From Bacteroidota bacterium (GTDB taxonomy: Bacteria; Bacteroidota; Bacteroidia; Bacteroidales; VadinHA17), in contig DAOVQI010000091.1 of assembly GCA_030628785.1 (NCBI GenBank), forward strand, positions 1 through 9,475: DNA of 9,475 nucleotides. Direction: 5' to 3'. The position numbers and the translations under genes were made by a program. Numbering within the stretch: position 1 is the first letter of the stretch; each line of letters opens with the position of its first letter. Below are positions 6,476 through 9,475 of the stretch, one piece after another. The notes below the pieces were generated by a model. It was given only the letters and a program-made list of their open reading frames with translations. It did not search any database and was not told the origin of the DNA.

Positions 6476-6733
6476 ATGGAAAAGCGTAATTTAAGAAAAG
6501 AGCGAATTGGCATTGTTGTCAGCAATAAGATGGAAAAATCTATTGTCATTGCCGTAAAAAGGAGGATTAAGCATCCGATTTATGGAAAATTTCTGAATAA
6601 AACAACAAAACTAATTGCCCATGATGAAGAGAATACTTGTAATATTGGTGATACGGTGAAGATTATGGAAACGCGCCCTTTGAGTAAAAGGAAAAGCTGG
6701 AGATTAGTTGAAATTATCGAAAGAGTTAAGTAA
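6476..6733 (+). CDS. rpsQ: 30S ribosomal protein S17 (uS17)
   Basis: S17 is a primary 16S rRNA-binding protein with an OB fold, required early in 30S assembly. The product is 85 residues, standard. Seen are RKERIGIVVSNKMEKSIVIAV (7-27), the HPIYGKFLNKTTKLIAHDE stretch (33-51) and the C-terminal signature GDTVKIMETRPLSK (58-71), then KSWRLVEII. The ATG at 6476 is the only sensible start, giving the family N-terminus; the upstream sequence TCAGG is at most a weak purine patch. It lies 2 bases before rplN. Confidence 0.96.
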   Translation: MEKRNLRKERIGIVVSNKMEKSIVIAVKRRIKHPIYGKFLNKTTKLIAHDEENTCNIGDTVKIMETRPLSKRKSWRLVEIIERVK

Positions 6734-6735
6734 TT

Positions 6736-7101
6736 ATGATACAACAAGAAAGCAGATTGTTAGTTGCCGATAATAGTGGTGCCAAAGAAGTTTTATGTAT
6801 CAGAGTCCTTGGAGGTACAGGGAAAAGGTATGCCAGAATAGGTGATAAAATAGTCGTTTCTGTTAAAAGTGCTTTACCTTCCGGGGAGGTAAAAAAAGGA
6901 ATGGTCACCAGAGCTGTTGTAGTTAGAACAAAAAAGGAAACCAGAAGGCCGGATGGTTCATATATCAGGTTTGATGACAATGCTGTAGTGCTTCTGACCA
7001 ATCTGGACGAGATACGTGGAACACGAATTTTTGGTCCGGTAGCCCGGGAATTACGTGAAAAATACATGAAAATCATTTCATTGGCACCTGAGGTATTATA
7101 A
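6736..7101 (+). CDS. rplN: 50S ribosomal protein L14 (uL14)
   Basis: L14 binds 23S rRNA at the subunit interface, forms bridge B8 with the 30S subunit and is the docking point for the silencing factor RsfS in other bacteria. The product is 121 residues, nearly invariant in the family. It opens MIQQESRLLVADNSGAKEVLC (1-21), continues with GEVKKGMVTRAVVVRTKKE (50-68) and RPDGSYIRFDDNAVVLL (71-87), and ends with the signature GTRIFGPVARELREK (95-109). The gap to rpsQ is 2 bases, consistent with coupled translation. An antisense open stretch over this gene is only a shadow. Confidence 0.97.
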   Translation: MIQQESRLLVADNSGAKEVLCIRVLGGTGKRYARIGDKIVVSVKSALPSGEVKKGMVTRAVVVRTKKETRRPDGSYIRFDDNAVVLLTNLDEIRGTRIFGPVARELREKYMKIISLAPEVL

Positions 7102-7118
7102 ATAAAAAGTTCAGATCA

Positions 7119-7442
7119 ATGGGAAATAAGTTGCATATTAATAAGGGAGATTCGGTAATTGTTATTACAGGTGAAGCCAAAGGTCAGCAAGGTAGAGTCC
7201 TCGAGGTTTTAGTGAAGAAAAGGCGTGCTATTGTTGAGGGTGTAAATATGGTTTCGAAACATACTAAACCCAATGCACAAAACCCCCAGGGTGGTATTCT
7301 TAAGAAGGAGGCACCAATTCATATATCCAATTTGCTGTTGGTGGATCCCTCAAGTGGTGAGCCCACACGAATTGGCAGGAGACTGAATGAAAATAATAAA
7401 TTGGTGCGATATTCAAAAAAATCAGAGGAGGAGATAAAATAA
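7119..7442 (+). CDS. rplX: 50S ribosomal protein L24 (uL24)
   Basis: L24 is one of the two assembly-initiating 50S proteins and lies at the tunnel exit. The product is 107 residues, normal. A KOW motif occupies about residues 7-34 (INKGDSVIVITGEAKGQQGR onward), followed by VEGVNMVSKHTKPN (39-52) and QGGILKKEAPIHISN (57-71). The acidic and basic C-terminal tail ends SEEEIK; its codons happen to spell the GAGGAGGAG run discussed at rplE. The stop overlaps the rplE start by one base (TAATG). Confidence 0.96.
   Translation: MGNKLHINKGDSVIVITGEAKGQQGRVLEVLVKKRRAIVEGVNMVSKHTKPNAQNPQGGILKKEAPIHISNLLLVDPSSGEPTRIGRRLNENNKLVRYSKKSEEEIK
7426..7431 (+). promoter_or_regulatory. Shine-Dalgarno-like AGGAGG before rplE
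   Basis: AGGAGG ends 10 bases before the rplE ATG. It lies within the last codons of rplX, where glutamate codons produce it, so it may be incidental. Most other genes here have no such motif, and termination-reinitiation across the one-base overlap would suffice for translation. Confidence 0.3.
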
Positions 7443-7999
7443 TGGAATACTCACCATATCTGAAAAAGAAATATCTCGAAGAGATTATTCCTGCATTAAA
7501 GAAAGAATTCAATTACAAATCGGTTATGCAGGTGCCCCGGTTACAAAAAATGGTTATCAATCAGGGGATTGGGCAGGCTGTGGCTGACAAAAAGCTTATA
7601 GATACCGGCATAGAAGAAATCTCTACGATTGCCGGCCAGAAAGCTGTAAAAACCCTGGCTACAAAAGATATATCGAATTTTAAATTAAGGAAAAAAATGC
7701 CAATCGGTGTAACCCTTACCTTGCGCAGGGATAGAATGTATGAATTTCTGGAGAGATTGATAGGTGTAGCCTTACCAAGGATCCGTGATTTCAAGGGCAT
7801 AACCAGCAAACTGGATGGCAGAGGCAATTATACCCTCGGTATATCCGAACAAATTATTTTTCCGGAAATTGACATCGATAAAATAAATAAAATAATGGGA
7901 CTCCAGGTTACTTTCGTTACTTCAGCAAAAACCGATGAAGAAGGTTTTGCTTTATTAAAAGAATTTGGATTGCCTTTTAAAACTAGCAAAAGTAATTAG
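7442..7999 (+). CDS. rplE: 50S ribosomal protein L5 (uL5)
   Basis: L5 binds 5S rRNA in the 50S central protuberance and contacts P-site tRNA and S13. The product is 185 residues, typical (179-187). Recognisable parts are the N-terminal YLKKKYLEEIIPALKKEF (6-23), VPRLQKMVINQGIGQA (31-46), the signature zone around ISNFKLRKKMPIGVTLTLR (77-95), LPRIRDFKGI (111-120), GRGNYTLGISEQIIFPEI (126-143) and the ending GFALLKEFGLPF (168-179). It starts inside the rplX stop (TAATG), with an AGGAGG 10 bases upstream. In E. coli this junction carries the S8 repressor site; I could not recognise an S8-binding fold here by eye. Confidence 0.97.
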   Translation: MEYSPYLKKKYLEEIIPALKKEFNYKSVMQVPRLQKMVINQGIGQAVADKKLIDTGIEEISTIAGQKAVKTLATKDISNFKLRKKMPIGVTLTLRRDRMYEFLERLIGVALPRIRDFKGITSKLDGRGNYTLGISEQIIFPEIDIDKINKIMGLQVTFVTSAKTDEEGFALLKEFGLPFKTSKSN

Positions 8000-8000
8000 T

Positions 8001-8270
8001 ATGGCAAAAGAATCAATGAAAGCCAGGGAGATAAAACGGCAGAAATTAGTCGACCAGTATGCTGCAAAAAGAGAAAAACTAAAGACAGAGGGTGACTATG
8101 TCGGACTAAGCCGATTACCCAGGAATTCAAATCCAATCAGACTGCATAACAGGTGTAAACTTACGGGCAGACCAAAGGGTTATATGAGGCAGTTCGGATT
8201 GAGTAGAATTACTTTCAGGGAGATGGCATCTGCAGGTTTGATACCCGGCATTAAGAAAGCAAGTTGGTAA
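8001..8270 (+). CDS. rpsN: 30S ribosomal protein S14 (uS14), zinc-free 89-residue type
   Basis: S14 is a late-binding 30S head protein. I take the ATG at 8001, one base after the rplE stop, because it gives the family N-terminus MAKESMKAREIKRQK; the in-frame TTG at 7965 would add 12 residues read from within rplE. The product is 89 residues. The signature RCKLTGRPKGYMRQFGL spans 51-67, followed by SRITFREMASAG. Only one cysteine is present (Cys52), so the four-cysteine zinc site of the short S14 form is missing. This is the zinc-independent class usual in Bacteroidota. Its gap to rpsH, 70 bases with a hairpin, is unusual for this cluster. Confidence 0.96.
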   Translation: MAKESMKAREIKRQKLVDQYAAKREKLKTEGDYVGLSRLPRNSNPIRLHNRCKLTGRPKGYMRQFGLSRITFREMASAGLIPGIKKASW

Positions 8271-8289
8271 AAGTTTTAATGTTGATTGG

Positions 8290-8323
8290 AATTTTGGATT
8301 TTAAATACTCAAAATCCAAAATT
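8290..8323. repeat. Perfect 13-bp inverted repeat in the rpsN-rpsH spacer
   Basis: AATTTTGGATTTT (8290-8302) and AAAATCCAAAATT (8311-8323) are exact reverse complements around an 8-base loop (8303-8310); G8289 and T8324 could add a wobble pair. No run of T follows the right arm, so it does not look like an intrinsic terminator. It sits 17 bases before the rpsH start, and could act on rpsH translation or mRNA processing, or be a small repeat insertion. It has no sequence kinship with the GGCTAA arms. Confidence 0.85.
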
Positions 8324-8340
8324 TAAAACAGAAAATAAAA

Positions 8341-8736
8341 ATGACAGATCCAATAGCAGATTATCTTACACGAGTCAGGAATGGTTTAATGGCAAGCCAT
8401 AAGATTGTTGAGATTCCTGCCTCGAATTTAAAGAAAGAGATCACTAAAATCCTTTATGATAAAGGGTATATCCTTAGTTATAAATTTGAAGAGGAAGGCC
8501 CCCAGGGGCTTATTAGAATTGCTCTGAAATATCACCCGGAAACGAATAAACCGGCCCTTAAATCCATTAAAAGGATAAGTCGCCCCGGATTAAGAAAATA
8601 TGCCGAAGCTAATAACCTTCCCAGGGTCTTGAATGGTCTGGGAATAGCCATATTATCCACATCGAAAGGGGTAATGACCGATAAAGAAGCCAGAAAACAA
8701 AATGTGGGTGGTGAAGTTTTATGTTATGTTTATTAA
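8341..8736 (+). CDS. rpsH: 30S ribosomal protein S8 (uS8)
   Basis: S8 is a primary binder of the 16S rRNA central domain; in E. coli it also represses the spc operon by binding the mRNA. The product is 131 residues, standard. It starts TDPIADYLTRVRNG (2-15), continues with LKKEITKILYDKGYI (30-44) and RISRPGLRKY (78-87), and ends with the signature STSKGVMTDKEARKQNVGGE (106-125) followed by VLCYVY. The ATG follows an A-rich leader (GAAAATAAAAATG) without a Shine-Dalgarno motif, and comes 70 bases after rpsN behind a 13-bp hairpin. Confidence 0.97.
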   Translation: MTDPIADYLTRVRNGLMASHKIVEIPASNLKKEITKILYDKGYILSYKFEEEGPQGLIRIALKYHPETNKPALKSIKRISRPGLRKYAEANNLPRVLNGLGIAILSTSKGVMTDKEARKQNVGGEVLCYVY

Positions 8737-8741
8737 GAATC

Positions 8742-8747
8742 GGAGGG
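8742..8747 (+). promoter_or_regulatory. rplF: Strong Shine-Dalgarno motif before rplF
   Basis: GGAGGG lies in the non-coding gap between rpsH and rplF, with its GGAGG core ending 8 bases before the ATG at 8755, a textbook spacing. Because it is outside coding sequence it is not explained by codon needs. It is the clearest ribosome-binding motif in the window; most other starts have only A/T-rich leaders. Confidence 0.6.
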
Positions 8748-8754
8748 AAGATAA

Positions 8755-9309
8755 ATGTCACGAATAGGAAGATTACCCGTTAGTTTGCCCGAAGGCGTAA
8801 GTGTTACAGTGAATGAGGGAAATCTTATAACTGTAAAAGGTCCTTTGGGAGAACTTTCTCAAAAAGTTGCTCCTGAGATAAATGTTTCGGTAGAACCGAA
8901 TCAGGTTGTGGTAAACCGGCCAACTGAGCAAAAGCATCATAAGTCGCTTCATGGTCTTTATCGCTCTCTTATTAATAATATGGTAGTCGGTGTGTCGAAG
9001 GGATATGAAATCAAACAGGAATTGGCAGGAGTTGGTTTCCGTGCTGAAGCCAAAGGACAACTGCTTGAATTAAGTCTGGGTTATTCGCATGATATTATTC
9101 TTGAAATACCTGTCGAGATTAAGATTAAAACAAAAACAGAACGAAGAAGTAACCCGATTATAACGCTTAAAAGCATTGATAAACAATTACTGGGTCACGT
9201 TGCAGCAAAAATACGTTCATTAAGACCCCCGGAGCCTTATAAAGGGAAAGGGATACGCTATGTTGGTGAACAGTTGAGAAGAAAGGCTGGAAAGACTGCA
9301 AGTGTGTAA
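8755..9309 (+). CDS. rplF: 50S ribosomal protein L6 (uL6)
   Basis: L6 sits near the sarcin-ricin loop and factor-binding site of the 50S subunit and is needed for late assembly. The product is 184 residues, usual for Bacteroidota (E. coli has 177). It has the two repeated L6 domains: the first includes MSRIGRLPVSLPEGV (1-15) and ITVKGPLGELSQ (25-36); the second begins near GYEIKQELAGVGFRAEAKG (83-101) and ends with the signature PPEPYKGKGIRY (158-169), then a basic tail. It lies 18 bases after rpsH and is preceded by the only good non-coding Shine-Dalgarno motif seen here. Confidence 0.97.
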   Translation: MSRIGRLPVSLPEGVSVTVNEGNLITVKGPLGELSQKVAPEINVSVEPNQVVVNRPTEQKHHKSLHGLYRSLINNMVVGVSKGYEIKQELAGVGFRAEAKGQLLELSLGYSHDIILEIPVEIKIKTKTERRSNPIITLKSIDKQLLGHVAAKIRSLRPPEPYKGKGIRYVGEQLRRKAGKTASV

Positions 9310-9330
9310 CAAAATAATATTGGCAAAATC

Positions 9331-9475
9331 ATGGCTTTAACAAAGCAGGATAGAAGATTAAGAATAAGACGAAGAGTACGGAAGAGAATTTCCGGAACAG
9401 TAAACAAACCAAGAATGTCTGTTTTCAGAAGTAATAAGCAGATTTATGTACAGTTAATCGATGATGTAACTGCCA
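9331..9475 (+). CDS. rplR: 50S ribosomal protein L18 (uL18), N-terminal part (3' end outside window)
   Basis: L18 binds 5S rRNA with L5 in the central protuberance. The first 48 codons are visible, from an ATG 21 bases after rplF to the window edge. The sequence MALTKQDRRLRIRRRVRKRI is the basic, flexible N-terminal arm of L18, followed by SGTVNKPRMSVFRSNKQIYVQ (21-41), which is the start of the conserved core (E. coli has a matching RLVVHRTPRHIYAQ stretch). Its place after rplF is the expected one in the spc operon. Identity is firm although less than half of the expected length of about 115-120 residues is seen. Confidence 0.94.
   Translation, partial: MALTKQDRRLRIRRRVRKRISGTVNKPRMSVFRSNKQIYVQLIDDVTA

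Noticed and set aside
6726..7076. Antisense open stretch of 116 codons over rplN
   Set aside because: It mirrors a highly conserved L14 gene, shows no family features and has no own leader; a reverse-frame shadow.
7965..8000. Upstream TTG start for rpsN overlapping rplE
   Set aside because: It would add 12 residues that are not part of S14; the ATG at 8001 gives the family N-terminus and sits one base after the rplE stop.
8290..8323. Intrinsic terminator between rpsN and rpsH
   Set aside because: The stem is A/T-rich with few G-C pairs and no T run follows; termination inside an essential operon would also be unlikely.

Overview
The window is a stretch of a bacterial chromosome carrying the core ribosomal-protein super-operon (the end of the str block, the whole S10 block and most of the spc block). 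All 19 genes lie on the + strand in one co-directional, nearly gapless array. The order is fusA(3' part)-rpsJ-rplC-rplD-rplW-rplB-rpsS-rplV-rpsC-[416-bp gap]-rplP-rpmC-rpsQ-rplN-rplX-rplE-rpsN-rpsH-rplF-rplR(5' part). The source looks like a member of the Bacteroidota, probably Bacteroidales/Marinilabiliales-like. The reasons are fusA joined directly to rpsJ without tuf between them, an 89-residue zinc-free S14, an L22 with an N-terminal extension, A/T-rich leaders mostly lacking Shine-Dalgarno motifs, and fairly low GC by eye. The species cannot be fixed from the sequence alone.

Layout. Positions 1-1251 hold the C-terminal 416 residues of elongation factor G. Positions 1259-5407 hold the S10 block (S10, L3, L4, L23, L2, S19, L22, S3) with gaps of -1 to 31 bases. 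Positions 5408-5823 are a very A/T-rich stretch without a gene. It carries two 27-base arms of GGCTAA-type hexamers in inverted orientation, 184 bases apart, and a plausible Bacteroidota-type promoter just before the left arm. Positions 5824-9475 hold L16, L29, S17, L14, L24, L5, S14, S8, L6 and the first 48 codons of L18. One further spacer, 70 bases between rpsN and rpsH, holds a perfect 13-bp hairpin.

The proteins are all parts of the 30S or 50S subunit, plus the translocase EF-G, so co-transcription matches their stoichiometric use in ribosome assembly. All complete genes are intact and of normal family length. No unknown protein-coding system is present. The one truly unexpected object is the repeat-bounded, gene-free insertion that splits the S10 block between rpsC and rplP. 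Lesser points are the rpsN-rpsH hairpin and two Shine-Dalgarno-like sites in a genome that otherwise seems not to use them.
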